Below the pieces are notes generated by a model. The model searched no databases. It worked only from the letters and a program-made list of their open reading frames with translations, and was not told where the DNA came from. Positions 34,265 through 43,014 of a stretch of 64,000 nucleotides of DNA are shown piece after piece; positions within the stretch are counted from its first letter, which is position 1; every line of letters starts with the position of its first letter. Origin of the DNA: Streptomyces chartreusis NRRL 3882 (GTDB lineage: Bacteria; Actinomycetota; Actinomycetes; Streptomycetales; Streptomycetaceae); contig NZ_LT963352.1 in assembly GCF_900236475.1 (NCBI RefSeq), positions 4,944,001 to 5,008,000 on the forward strand, in the 5' to 3' direction. The position numbers were made by a program, and so were the translations under genes.

Positions 34265-34376
34265 CCAGGCCCTCCTTCCTGAGGGGCAGGAGTCGGTCCG
34301 CAGGCGTACGGGTGGAGCACGCGGGTTCGGCCCTCAGGCCGACGCGGACTCACGTGCGGAAAAGCACGATGGAGAC

Positions 34377-34565
34377 ATGAGCGCAGCAACCATCTCCCCC
34401 GCCCCGGCACCCGGCCGCCCGCCCGGCGCCACCGCCGTGACGGGCAGCTCCGGTCATCGTTTCGGCGATGCCCTGCGCGCCGTCAGGGTCTTCGCGGGCG
34501 CCGCCTTCGACGTGATCATCCTCGGTCGGTACGGCGAGGAAGCCGGCGTGGTCCGCCGCAAGTGA
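34377..34565 (+). CDS. Small conserved Streptomyces protein
   Basis: 62 residues, function unknown. A Pro/Ala-rich N-terminus is followed by SGHRFGDALRAVRVFAGAAF and DVIILGRYGEEAGVVRRK, a segment that could form one short amphipathic or membrane-peripheral helix. Codon use has the strong GC third-position bias of real genes here. ATG 34377 follows GGAGAC closely. It stands alone between two minus-strand helicase genes. Confidence 0.6.
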   Translation: MSAATISPAPAPGRPPGATAVTGSSGHRFGDALRAVRVFAGAAFDVIILGRYGEEAGVVRRK

Positions 34566-34598
34566 GCGGCCCCGCCGTCCGCGAGCAGCCGGCCTGCC

Positions 34599-36242
34599 TC
34601 AGCTCTCCGCGAGCAGCTCGTCCGCGTCCATGATCCGGTACGCGTACCCCTGCTCCGCCAGGAAGCGCTGGCGGTGCGCGGCGAAGTCCTGGTCGATGGT
34701 GTCCCGGGCGACCACCGAGTAGAAGTGGGCCTGGTGGCCGTCGGACTTGGGCCGGAGCACCCGGCCCAGCCGCTGGGCCTCCTCCTGGCGCGAACCGAAC
34801 GTGCCGGACACCTGGATCGCGACCGTCGCCTCCGGCAGGTCGATCGAGAAGTTCGCGACCTTGGAGACGACGAGCACGCTGATCTCGCCCTCCCGGAAGG
34901 CGTCGAACAGTTTCTCCCGCTGCGCGTTCGACGTCTCGCCCTTGATCACCGGCGCGCCCAGATGCTCACCCAGCTCGTCGAGCTGGTCGATGTACTGCCC
35001 GATGACGAGGATCTGCTGCCCGGCGAAGCGGCGGACGATCGCCTCCGTGACCTTCCGCTTGGTGTCCGTCGTCGCACAGAAGCGGTACTTCTCCTCCGCC
35101 TCGGCCGTGGCGTACGCGAGCCGCTCCGCGTCCGTCAGGTTGACCCGGACCTCCACACAGTCGGCGGGCGCGATGTAGCCCTGCGCCTCGATCTCCTTCC
35201 AGGGCGCGTCGAACCGCTTGGGCCCGATCAGGGAGAACACGTCCGACTCGCGCCCGTCCTCCCGCACCAGCGTGGCCGTGAGGCCCAGCCGCCGCCGCGC
35301 CTGGAGGTCCGCCGTGAACTTGAACACCGGCGCCGGCAGCAGGTGCACCTCGTCGTAGACGATCAGTCCCCAGTCCCGGGAGTCGAACAGCTCCAGGTGC
35401 GGATAGACGCCCTTCCGTTTGGTCGTCAGCACCTGGTACGTGGCGATCGTGACGGGCCGGATCTCCTTCTTCGTCCCGCTGTACTCGCCGATCTCGTCCT
35501 CGGTGAGCGACGTCCGCCGCACCAGCTCGTGCTTCCACTGCCGGGCGGAGACCGTGTTCGTGACCAGGATCAGGGTCGTCGACTTCGCCTGCGCCATCGA
35601 CCCGGCGCCGACCAGTGTCTTGCCCGCGCCACAGGGCAGGACGACCACGCCCGACCCGCCGTGCCAGAAGTTCTCCACGGCCTGCTTCTGGTACGGCCTG
35701 AGCGCCCAGCCGTCCTCGGCCAGCTCGATCGGGTGCGCCTCGCCGTCGACGTACCCGGCGAGGTCCTCGGCCGGCCAGCCCAGCTTCAGCAGCGTCTGCT
35801 TGATCTGCCCCCGCTCGGAGGGGTGCACGGCGACCGTGTCGGGGTCGATCCGGGCGCCGACCAGCGGCGCGATCCGCTTCGACTTCAGGACCTCCTCCAG
35901 CACCGGACGGTCGGTGGTCGTCAGGACCAGCCCGTGCGCCGGGTGCTTGGACAGCGTGAGCCGCCCGTAGCGGTCCATCGTCTCGGCGATGTCCACCAGC
36001 AGCGCGTGCGGCACCGGATAGCGGCTGTACTGCACCAGCGCGTCCACGACCTGCTCGGCGTCATGGCCCGCCGCCCGGGCGTTCCACAGGCCCAGCGGCG
36101 TCACCCGGTAGGTGTGGATGTGCTCCGGCGCCCGCTCCAGCTCCGCGAACGGGGCGATGGCCCGACGGCAGTCGCCGGCCTGCTCGTGGTCGACTTCCAG
36201 GAGCAGGGTCTTGTCGGACTGGACGATCAGCGGACCATTCAC
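34599..36242 (-). CDS. XPB-type DNA repair helicase
   Basis: SF2 ATP-dependent helicase related to XPB/Rad25, 547 residues. N-terminal XPB-specific domain (residues 1-190), then RPYQKQAVENFWHGGSGVVV, Walker A LPCGAGKTLVGAG, a DEVH box in IVYDEVHLLPAP, GLTATLVREDGRESDVFSLI and motif VI RLGRVLRPKSDG. In actinobacteria it is thought to act in DNA repair. GTG 36242 is chosen because GGGAAAGGG is 8 bases upstream; GTG 36251 overlaps that site. Its usual companion, a large XPB-N-like protein, lies nearby at 38252-40786. Confidence 0.92.
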   Translation of the reverse strand: MNGPLIVQSDKTLLLEVDHEQAGDCRRAIAPFAELERAPEHIHTYRVTPLGLWNARAAGHDAEQVVDALVQYSRYPVPHALLVDIAETMDRYGRLTLSKHPAHGLVLTTTDRPVLEEVLKSKRIAPLVGARIDPDTVAVHPSERGQIKQTLLKLGWPAEDLAGYVDGEAHPIELAEDGWALRPYQKQAVENFWHGGSGVVVLPCGAGKTLVGAGSMAQAKSTTLILVTNTVSARQWKHELVRRTSLTEDEIGEYSGTKKEIRPVTIATYQVLTTKRKGVYPHLELFDSRDWGLIVYDEVHLLPAPVFKFTADLQARRRLGLTATLVREDGRESDVFSLIGPKRFDAPWKEIEAQGYIAPADCVEVRVNLTDAERLAYATAEAEEKYRFCATTDTKRKVTEAIVRRFAGQQILVIGQYIDQLDELGEHLGAPVIKGETSNAQREKLFDAFREGEISVLVVSKVANFSIDLPEATVAIQVSGTFGSRQEEAQRLGRVLRPKSDGHQAHFYSVVARDTIDQDFAAHRQRFLAEQGYAYRIMDADELLAES

Positions 36243-36441
36243 GCGTGGCACCCTTTCCCGCGGCCGGACGGCTCGGACGGCTCGAACGACTCGGCCAAAC
36301 GTCCAGTGTGCCTGATCGTCGCCGTCCCGAGGGTGTGATCTGCGCGGGACCGGACCGGCTCCGGTCCTACTGAATGCCTTTTCATCCCAACGTGTGGTGT
36401 GAATTCAGTTTTTCCACGGCGGCCCCGAAGAATGGCGAACC

Positions 36442-37683
36442 GTGCGGAACCCAACGACCACCACGCTCGGATACGCCCTGTTCGCCACCCGCTGGCTCCA
36501 GGCCCCGCTGTACTTCGGGCTGGTGGCCGCCCAGGGCGTCTACGTCTACAAGTTCTTCAAGGAGCTGTGGACCTTAATCCTGATGTGCCTGAGCGGGCAC
36601 GCCACCGAGACGTACGTGATGCTCGCGGTGCTCAAGCTGGTCGACGTCGTGATGATCGCCAACCTGCTGATCATGGTGATCGTCGGCGGCTACGAGACCT
36701 TCGTCTCGCGCATCGGCCTCCAGGGCCACCGTGACCAGCCCGAATGGCTCTCGCACGTCAACTCCAACGTGCTGAAGGTCAAGCTCGCCACGGCCATCGT
36801 GGGGATCTCCTCCGTCCATCTGCTCCAGATGTTCGTGGACGTCCACCACACCTCCCGGCACGCCCTGCTGTGGGGGACGGTGATCCACATGGCATTCATC
36901 GGCTCCGCGGCGATCCTCGCGTACATGTCGGGTCCGATGGCCGCGCAGGCGGACCGCGGGCACGCGGACCGTTCGCCGGCCGGCCGGTCCCAGGACGAAC
37001 ACCCGCACACCGGCCGCGTTCCCGCCGCGCAGCCCGAGGCGCCTGAGCCCCAGGCCCCGGCCACCACCCCCGTCCTGCCCCGGCAGACCTCCCCGGACGC
37101 CGACGCCGAGGCCCGGATCCGTGCGGCCGGCTTCCCGGTCCGCAAGCTGCTGGAGGACTTCGACGAGCAGCATCCCCGGGGCTTCGACCGGGAGACCCTG
37201 GCCCGGCTCGGCAAGGCGGAGTTCGTCGCAGCCCGGCGCAACGTGGTTCTCGTCGGCCCGCCCGGCACCGGCAAGACCCACCTGGCCATCGGCCTCGGCG
37301 TGCGGGCCTGCCAGGCCGGGCACCGGGTGCTGTTCGCGACCGCCGCCGAGTGGGCCGCCCGGCTCTCCGACGCCCGGGCCGCCGGCCGGCTCGACGCGGA
37401 ACTGGCCGCCCTCGACGAGCACCCCCTGCTCATCGTCGACGAGGTCGGCTACACGCCCTTCGACGCGGCGACCGCCGGGCTGTTCTTCCGGCTGGTCGCC
37501 CACCGCTACGAGCGTGCCTCGCTGATCGTGACCAGCGACCGCCCGCTCGGCCGCTGGGACGAGGTCTTCGGCGGCGCCTCCGCCCCGGCGATGGTGGACC
37601 GCCTCGCCCATCACGCCGAGATCGTCCGGCTGGAGGGGGACAGCTACCGGACGCGCCGCGCTACTTCAGCGTGGGCAGACTGA
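36442..37683 (+). CDS. Fusion of UPF0114 (YqhA) membrane domain to an IstB-type AAA+ ATPase
   Basis: 413 residues with two unrelated halves. Residues about 1-168 match the YqhA/UPF0114 family: RWLQAPLYFGLVAAQGVYVY, ANLLIMVIVGGYETFVSRIG and LLWGTVIHMAFIGSAAILAY are three or four membrane helices. A 55-residue Pro/Ala/Gln-rich linker follows. From about 223, ARIRAAGFPVRKLLEDFD, Walker A VGPPGTGKTHLAIGLG, Walker B LLIVDEVGY, LIVTSDRPLGRWDEVFG and HHAEIVRLEGDSYR are the ATPase core of IstB, the IS21 transposition helper, without its N-terminal domain. No istA or terminal repeats are near. The frame is open throughout. Starts at GTG 36442; its end overlaps the next convergent gene by 23 bases. Confidence 0.85.
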   Translation: MRNPTTTTLGYALFATRWLQAPLYFGLVAAQGVYVYKFFKELWTLILMCLSGHATETYVMLAVLKLVDVVMIANLLIMVIVGGYETFVSRIGLQGHRDQPEWLSHVNSNVLKVKLATAIVGISSVHLLQMFVDVHHTSRHALLWGTVIHMAFIGSAAILAYMSGPMAAQADRGHADRSPAGRSQDEHPHTGRVPAAQPEAPEPQAPATTPVLPRQTSPDADAEARIRAAGFPVRKLLEDFDEQHPRGFDRETLARLGKAEFVAARRNVVLVGPPGTGKTHLAIGLGVRACQAGHRVLFATAAEWAARLSDARAAGRLDAELAALDEHPLLIVDEVGYTPFDAATAGLFFRLVAHRYERASLIVTSDRPLGRWDEVFGGASAPAMVDRLAHHAEIVRLEGDSYRTRRATSAWAD

Positions 37684-37849
37684 CGTTGTTGATCAGCGGT
37701 CCCTCGACACCGATCCCCTCGGAGATCAGGGGCTCGACCCCGGCGGCCGGCAGGGGAAGCGGCAGCGCGGGGGCCGCGGCGGCGGAGGGCGCGAGCACGC
37801 CCACGAGGGCGACGGCGCAGAGGGCGACGGCGGGGAGCTTTTCACGCAT
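37661..37849 (-). CDS. Small secreted peptide (62 aa precursor)
   Basis: A clear Sec signal peptide MREKLPAVALCAVALVGVLA with cleavage after SAAA, then a mature part of about 35 residues ending VEGPLINNVSLPTLK, hydrophobic with Pro and Leu repeats (ALPLPLPAAG). No cysteines. I do not recognise the family. ATG 37849 lacks a good ribosome site; an in-frame GTG at 37870 is possible. The 3' end overlaps the fusion gene by 23 bases tail to tail. It lies downstream of another tiny secreted-protein gene on the same strand. Confidence 0.6.
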   Translation of the reverse strand: MREKLPAVALCAVALVGVLAPSAAAAPALPLPLPAAGVEPLISEGIGVEGPLINNVSLPTLK

Positions 37850-37947
37850 GAGGACGAAAGGGCCTTTCACGTAGTGAGAGACGAGGGACACCCCACCGCG
37901 GGCCGGCCCCGGGACGCCGGGGCCGGCCCGACGGGTACGCGGGCGGA

Positions 37948-38079
37948 TCAGACCTGCGGTGTCTCGACGACGAGGCCGGCGACATCGATGCTCACCGCGG
38001 CGGCCGGAGTGGCCAGCCCGCCGAGCGTCATCAGGGCGGCGGTGGCCAGGACGGCGGCGAATCGACGGACAGCGCGCAT
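37948..38079 (-). CDS. Very small secreted peptide (43 aa precursor)
   Basis: MRAVRRFAAVLATAALMTLG is followed by GLATPAAA, a signal peptide with likely cleavage at AAA, leaving only about 15 residues (VSIDVAGLVVETPQV). The ribosome site AAAGGAAG is 9 bases before the ATG, stronger than most in this window, which supports a real gene despite its size. It lies upstream of a second small secreted-peptide gene on the same strand; the two may be co-transcribed. Function unknown; a surface or signalling peptide is possible. Confidence 0.6.
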   Translation of the reverse strand: MRAVRRFAAVLATAALMTLGGLATPAAAVSIDVAGLVVETPQV

Positions 38080-38251
38080 GCTGGGACTTCCTTTCGGCAA
38101 GGGCTCACAGGACACCCGGTGGCTGCCCCCGCGCTTACCGCGGAATGCGGCACGCCCGGCAAGGTCGCCCAAGGGTGGGACATCCCCGGCGTGGCGTGCA
38201 TGAACGCCGGCGTGCACCCGAACGGGTGAGACACCCGGCAGCCCCCGCGGT

Positions 38252-40786
38252 TCAGCCCGCGTCGTCGGCGAGCTCCGCGACCCCGGTGATCCGGTGCAGC
38301 GGGTACGTACGGACCTCGTCCGCCGTGTGGTCGTACGCCGTGACGAAGCCGCCCTCGACGCGGATCGGTGCGATGACCCGCTGGCTCGCGGCGCCCTCGG
38401 CGTTGACGTAGCCGATCCACAGGGCCTCGCCGGTCAGGACGGCGGCCTGCATGGTGGCGAGGGTCTCGGCGGAGCCGGTGCGGGGCAGTTCGCCGTCGAC
38501 CGCCGGAGCCGTGCCGGGCTTGCGCGGGGTGGTGGAGGCGAGATCGCCGGCCCGGATGGCGCGCAGCGCCGCAGCGAGGAGCGTGTCGTCGGGCACCGGC
38601 GGGCCGTCCGGCACCGGCTCGGGCGCCGTACGGGGCGGGGTGCGGTGCGCGTGCGCCCGGGTGATCAGCACATCGCCCTCGGCGGACTCGGCGGCCGGTG
38701 CGAACCCCATCGCCCGCAGGCCCTCCAGCAGCCCGGCCGGGTCGGTCTGCGCGGCCAGCACCGTCGGGGCGAGCCGGCGCAGCCCCAGGGCGGCGGCCCG
38801 CTTGTCGGCGAGGATCTCGCCCAGCACCGCGTCGTCGTCGCAGCGGACGTAGGCCGAGGCCGCGCCGACGCGCAGGTGCCCGTGTCTGCGGGCCACGTCG
38901 TCGATCAGGTACGTGAGCGGCTGCGGCACCGGCGTACGGGAGTGCGCGGCGAGGAAGGCGTGCAGGTCCGATGCGCTCTGTCCGGCGTCGAGGGCGCGCC
39001 GCACCGAGCCGGGCGTGAAGCGGTAGACGGTGGCCCCGCCCTTGGACTCGACGTCCGCCAGCACGCCCAGCACGTCGGCCAGCGGGCGCTGCAAGGGCCC
39101 GGGCGCCACCGCCGTCAGGTCGGCCTGGAGCAGCACGTGGTCCAGCGGCTCGGGCAGCAGGGGCGTGAGCAGCCGGGCCGCGGCGGCGGAGGCGACGGCC
39201 TGTTCGGTGGCGGAGAGGGTGGGGACAGGCGTGGGGCGGTGGTGGACGGGGAGCTTGTCCCCTGGACCGGAGGGCTCCGCTTCCGGGCTCCTCGCGGGAG
39301 CCGCGGGCGCGCCCAGCAGGGCCCGGCCGTGGGCCGACAGCGCACCCCTGCCGGTCACGCCCAGCAGTTCCGCCTCGGACAGGGCCCACTCGGCGAGCCG
39401 ACCGCGCAGGTCGTCCTCGCGCTGCACACCCCGTAGCGGGCGCTCCCAGCGCAGCCGCGTCAGCACCGACTCGGCGGCCGGCGCGGCCCCCTGCGGCAGC
39501 CCGGCCAGCAGCGCCAGCACCCGGTGCCGTACCTCCGGCGCCGCCGAACGGTCCAGACCCGGCCCGAGCGCCGACAACGTACGGTCCTTCGCGTCCCGCC
39601 CGCCCACCAACCCGGCCGTCCGGGTCGCCGCGAGCCACGCCGTGACCAGCCGCGACCAGCGCTCGGCGGCGGGCAGCTCCGCCCACTCGTCGTACGCCGG
39701 GGTCGCCGCGTACCGCTCGTCGGCCTCCCCGTCCGGGGCGATCAGGCCCGCCGCGTACGCCAGCTCCACCCAGAACGCGGCGACCGGCTCGGGCACGTCG
39801 AGGGCGACGGCGGTCCGCTTCAGGTCCCGCACGCTCAGCCCGCCGGCCCGCAGCACCGCCGGCCCGCCCTCGTCCCAGTCCTTCAGCAGCTCCTCGACGG
39901 TCGCGAGCGCGGTGTACGCCTGCCCGGCCGCGGTGCCGTCCACAACCTGTGGACGATGAACGGCGGTCACCTCGACCGCCGGCGGCACCGGCTCGGGCGC
40001 CCGGTGCGCCAGCCCGCGCCGCAGGTGCAGGGCGACCTCGCGCGGCAGCACGACCGTCCCGGGCGCCGTCGGCAGCAGCAGCCCCCGGTCCAGCAGCCAG
40101 CGCAGCCGGGGCGCCGGCTCGGCCGTGACCTGCCCGTACGGCGGCCCCCACACCAGCCGCTCCAGCACGTCGAGGGAGTCGGCCGGGGCCTCGGCGAGCA
40201 GCGCGGCCATCCGGCCCCGGTCCGTGAACAGCTCGGTCAGGGCGGTCACCGCGGAGACCGAGTCGTGGGTCGAGGGCAGCCCGGCGGTCGTGACGATCTC
40301 CTGGATGCGCCCCGGGGACATTCCGGCGGTGGCCTCCTGGACCGTGGGGCCGAGCCCCGTCGGCGACGGGTGCTGCGGCGAGGGGGCCAGCAGCTCACGG
40401 GCCGTGCGGACCAGCCGCAGCCGGTCGTCGCCGCCCCAGACCAGGGCCTGCTCGCGCAGGATGCCCAGGGCGTGCGGCAGGGCCTGGGCGACGGCCGGGT
40501 CGGCGTCGTCCCCGGCCATGAGCCCGAGCAGTTCGTCGTACGTCGCCGGGTCCGCCGCCACGGCCAGCGCCTGCGCAGTCTGCAGCGTGAAGCGGTCCAG
40601 CCGCTCCAGGGCCCGCACGACCGAGGCCCGGGTGCCGGCGCGGGTCGCGAGCTGCGTGAGGTCGGTGGGCACGGGCGTGATGAGATCCGGACGGCTGCGC
40701 AGGAGCGCGCCCAGCGAGACGTCGTCCCGCCCGCGGAGCGCTTCCGCGAGGGAACGGGGGGCCGCAGGCCTGTCCTCGGTGCTCAT
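38252..40786 (-). CDS. XPB/Ssl2 N-terminal-like, helicase-associated protein
   Basis: 844 residues, cytoplasmic, resembling the large actinobacterial protein annotated as helicase-associated or XPB/Ssl2-like N-terminal domain protein that accompanies XPB. Marks are SLAEALRGRDDVSLGALLRS at the start, the XPB-N-like block YVRCDDDAVLGEILADKRAA in the last third, and a C-terminal WYL-like strand set ALWIGYVNAEGAASQRVIAP, VTAYDHTADEVRTYPLHRI. There is no Walker A or DEAH box, so it is not itself an ATPase. It may regulate or load the XPB helicase encoded at 34599-36242. Confidence 0.82.
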   Translation of the reverse strand: MSTEDRPAAPRSLAEALRGRDDVSLGALLRSRPDLITPVPTDLTQLATRAGTRASVVRALERLDRFTLQTAQALAVAADPATYDELLGLMAGDDADPAVAQALPHALGILREQALVWGGDDRLRLVRTARELLAPSPQHPSPTGLGPTVQEATAGMSPGRIQEIVTTAGLPSTHDSVSAVTALTELFTDRGRMAALLAEAPADSLDVLERLVWGPPYGQVTAEPAPRLRWLLDRGLLLPTAPGTVVLPREVALHLRRGLAHRAPEPVPPAVEVTAVHRPQVVDGTAAGQAYTALATVEELLKDWDEGGPAVLRAGGLSVRDLKRTAVALDVPEPVAAFWVELAYAAGLIAPDGEADERYAATPAYDEWAELPAAERWSRLVTAWLAATRTAGLVGGRDAKDRTLSALGPGLDRSAAPEVRHRVLALLAGLPQGAAPAAESVLTRLRWERPLRGVQREDDLRGRLAEWALSEAELLGVTGRGALSAHGRALLGAPAAPARSPEAEPSGPGDKLPVHHRPTPVPTLSATEQAVASAAAARLLTPLLPEPLDHVLLQADLTAVAPGPLQRPLADVLGVLADVESKGGATVYRFTPGSVRRALDAGQSASDLHAFLAAHSRTPVPQPLTYLIDDVARRHGHLRVGAASAYVRCDDDAVLGEILADKRAAALGLRRLAPTVLAAQTDPAGLLEGLRAMGFAPAAESAEGDVLITRAHAHRTPPRTAPEPVPDGPPVPDDTLLAAALRAIRAGDLASTTPRKPGTAPAVDGELPRTGSAETLATMQAAVLTGEALWIGYVNAEGAASQRVIAPIRVEGGFVTAYDHTADEVRTYPLHRITGVAELADDAG

Positions 40787-40939
40787 CCGGTCCACGGTAG
40801 CGGGTCGCCTCCGGCGGCCGGGGCGACTGTGCGCGGGCGGCCGGGGCCGGCGCCGGGCGGGCGTGTGGGTCACCCGCCCGGACTCGCGGTACCGTCGACC
40901 GACGGCGTCAGCCAACGCACACGCCCCGGAGGGGACTTC

Positions 40940-41956
40940 GTGGGGATTGAGAGCGACCAGGTCGTTTACGAGTATCTGAGCCGCGTCGGCGACGTGGCCC
41001 AACAGCGGCAGTTGTCGTCGGCCACCCGCATGCGTCTGGTCGCGGACCTGCGCAACGAGATCGACCGGCGCCGCGCGAAGGCCACCGTCGACTCGCCCGC
41101 CGCCGTCCGCCGCATCCTGTCCCGCCTCGGCAGCCCCGACGACATCGTGGCGGCGGCCGCGGACGGCACGGGCGGCGGCGGTACGACGGGGAGCGCCCCC
41201 GCCGCCGTGCCCGTACAGCCCGAGGCCCGTGAACCGGACGAGCCGGGCGAGCGGCCGAAGGGGGTCCTGCGGCGCGTCGTGCCGCGTCCCCGCCCGGCCC
41301 GGCCCGCCGAGGAGCCGCGTCCCGCCGCCGAGGGCGCGGCCCCGCCGCACCTGGCCGCCGGGCACGAGCTCGGGGACAGCGCCGTCCAGCCGGACTGGTG
41401 GCGGGTGGACGGCAGTCCCTTCGGGCCGGGCGACGACGTGCCGGGCTTCGTGGGCGGCGTGGAGCTGCCGGACTTGCTGAAGCCGCCGAACCCGAGGAAG
41501 CCGCAGTCGGCGGAACCGGCGGCCGACGAGGAGACGGCCCCGGCTGTCGAGGCCGCCGGGGAGCCGGAGGAGACGGCGGGCAAGGCGACCCGCCGGCGTC
41601 TGCCGGGCCTGCCCGAGGGCGGCTGGAGCAACCCCCTCCTCCTCATCGCCGCCGGTCTCCTCGTCGTGGGCGCCGTACTCGGCAACTGGTTCGTGCTGAT
41701 CCTCGGCTGGCTCATCGCCTACGCCTCACGCCGACTGACCCCGGCGGAGACCAAGTGGGCGGTGGTGATCCTCCCCGGCCTCTCCGTCGCGGCCGGCGTT
41801 CTCTGGCTGTGGGGCCGGATGAACGACCGCTGGGGCACCCCGATCACCGAGGGCCACATGAACGACGCGGTGGCACAGACCTGGCCGTGGGTCGTCAGGG
41901 GCGCGGCGGTGGCGTCGGCGCTGTTCCTGGTCTGGCGCTCACAGCGCTCCCGCTAG
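40940..41956 (+). CDS. HAAS-like domain membrane protein
   Basis: 338 residues. The N-terminus YEYLSRVGDVAQQRQLSSAT followed by RMRLVADLRNEIDRRRAKAT and AAVRRILSRLGSPDDIVAAA matches the HAAS (DUF1700-type) regulatory helical domain. A long charged Pro-rich region follows, with WWRVDGSPFGPGDDVPGFVG, and then four hydrophobic segments from about 232 (NPLLLIAAGLLVVGAVLG, VLILGWLIAYAS, WAVVILPGLSVAAGVLWLW, GAAVASALFLVWRS). HAAS proteins often govern envelope or transport functions. GTG 40940 follows GGAGGGG. Confidence 0.8.
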   Translation: MGIESDQVVYEYLSRVGDVAQQRQLSSATRMRLVADLRNEIDRRRAKATVDSPAAVRRILSRLGSPDDIVAAAADGTGGGGTTGSAPAAVPVQPEAREPDEPGERPKGVLRRVVPRPRPARPAEEPRPAAEGAAPPHLAAGHELGDSAVQPDWWRVDGSPFGPGDDVPGFVGGVELPDLLKPPNPRKPQSAEPAADEETAPAVEAAGEPEETAGKATRRRLPGLPEGGWSNPLLLIAAGLLVVGAVLGNWFVLILGWLIAYASRRLTPAETKWAVVILPGLSVAAGVLWLWGRMNDRWGTPITEGHMNDAVAQTWPWVVRGAAVASALFLVWRSQRSR

Positions 41957-41999
41957 CCGATCACAGGGTGGCGTCTGCCGTTCACAGCGCCTGGGCACA

Positions 42000-42623
42000 A
42001 TGGCCCATATGGCTATCACCGTCGGCTTCGACCTCGACATGACCCTCATCGACTCCCGCCCCGGCATCCGCGCCTGCTACCAGGCACTGTCCGAGCGGAC
42101 GGGGACGTACATCGACGCCGATCTGGCGGTGACGCGGCTCGGACCGCCGCTGGCCGAGGAGCTGATCAACTGGTTCCCGGCCGAGGAGGTCGCGACCGTG
42201 GCCGATGTGTACCGGGAGATCTACCCGTCCATCGCGATCGCCGCGACCCCCGCGCTGCCCGGCGCCCGGGAGGCCATCGCGGCCGTACGGGAGTCCGGGG
42301 GACGCGCGATAGTCGTCACGGCGAAGTACGAGCCCAACGCCAAACTGCACCTCGCCCACCTCGGCGTCGAGCCCGACGCCGTCATCGGCGACCTGTGGGC
42401 CGAACAGAAGGCGGAGGCGCTGCGCGAGCACGACGCGGGTGTCTACGTCGGCGACCACGTCGGCGACGTACGCGGCGCCCGGGCGGCCGGGGCGCTGTCG
42501 GTCGCGGTGGCCACCGGCCCCTGCCCCGCGGAGGAACTGCGCGCGGCGGGCGCGGACGTCGTCCTCACCGACCTGACGGAATTCCCCGGGTGGCTTTCGG
42601 ACTACCGTCCCGCACGCGCCTGA
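42000..42623 (+). CDS. HAD family phosphohydrolase
   Basis: 207-residue HAD hydrolase of the phosphoglycolate-phosphatase-like subfamily. Motif I VGFDLDMTLIDSRPG has the catalytic Asp pair, motif II is in IVVTAKYEPNAKL (Thr), the Lys falls near AEQKAEALRE, and motif IV VGDHVGDVRGARAAG binds Mg2+. Substrate unknown. ATG 42000 and ATG 42009 are both possible; neither has a clear ribosome site. The 3' end overlaps the convergent small membrane protein gene by 22 bases. Confidence 0.88.
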   Translation: MAHMAITVGFDLDMTLIDSRPGIRACYQALSERTGTYIDADLAVTRLGPPLAEELINWFPAEEVATVADVYREIYPSIAIAATPALPGAREAIAAVRESGGRAIVVTAKYEPNAKLHLAHLGVEPDAVIGDLWAEQKAEALREHDAGVYVGDHVGDVRGARAAGALSVAVATGPCPAEELRAAGADVVLTDLTEFPGWLSDYRPARA

Positions 42624-42850
42624 CGCCGGCCCGCCGCCACGGAACGCAGTACTCCCGCGCCGGCCATCAGGAATCCGACCGCCATGAGCATGCTCAGGCC
42701 GAACATGTACGTCGGAAAGGGCGTCGTCCCCAGGAACAGCGGGGCGACCGTGACCAGTGTGGCCACGGCGCCGATGAAGAAGACGATGGCACCGGCACGG
42801 ACCAGACGGTCACCGGGAGCGGCGGAATTCGTTTGGGTTTTGTCACGCAC
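42602..42850 (-). CDS. Small two-helix membrane protein
   Basis: 82 residues from GTG 42850. Two membrane segments are evident: LVRAGAIVFFIGAVATLVTV and TYMFGLSMLMAVGFLMAGAG, joined by an extracellular-looking PLFLGTTPFP loop, with a basic C-terminus (RSVAAGRRQARAGR). A conserved-looking actinobacterial protein of unknown function. The upstream in-frame ATG at 42883 is less likely. Confidence 0.7.
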   Translation of the reverse strand: MRDKTQTNSAAPGDRLVRAGAIVFFIGAVATLVTVAPLFLGTTPFPTYMFGLSMLMAVGFLMAGAGVLRSVAAGRRQARAGR

Positions 42851-43014
42851 CCGACCAGGGTAGTTCCCAGCGCGAAGGAACAACCGGGTGACGTCTTGTC
42901 ACCGGCCTGAAGACCATTAGCCTGGGTACCGGCGGGTCCGTACGACCCGCCCGAGTGCTATCAAGAGCCGTTTCCAGAAGCAGTTTTCCGACGAGTACGA
43001 GGACGAGGACAGAC

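Noticed and set aside
36442..37683. An IS21 insertion carrying istB
   Set aside because: There is no istA, no terminal inverted repeat and no target duplication; the frame is continuous with the membrane domain, so a domesticated fusion fits better.
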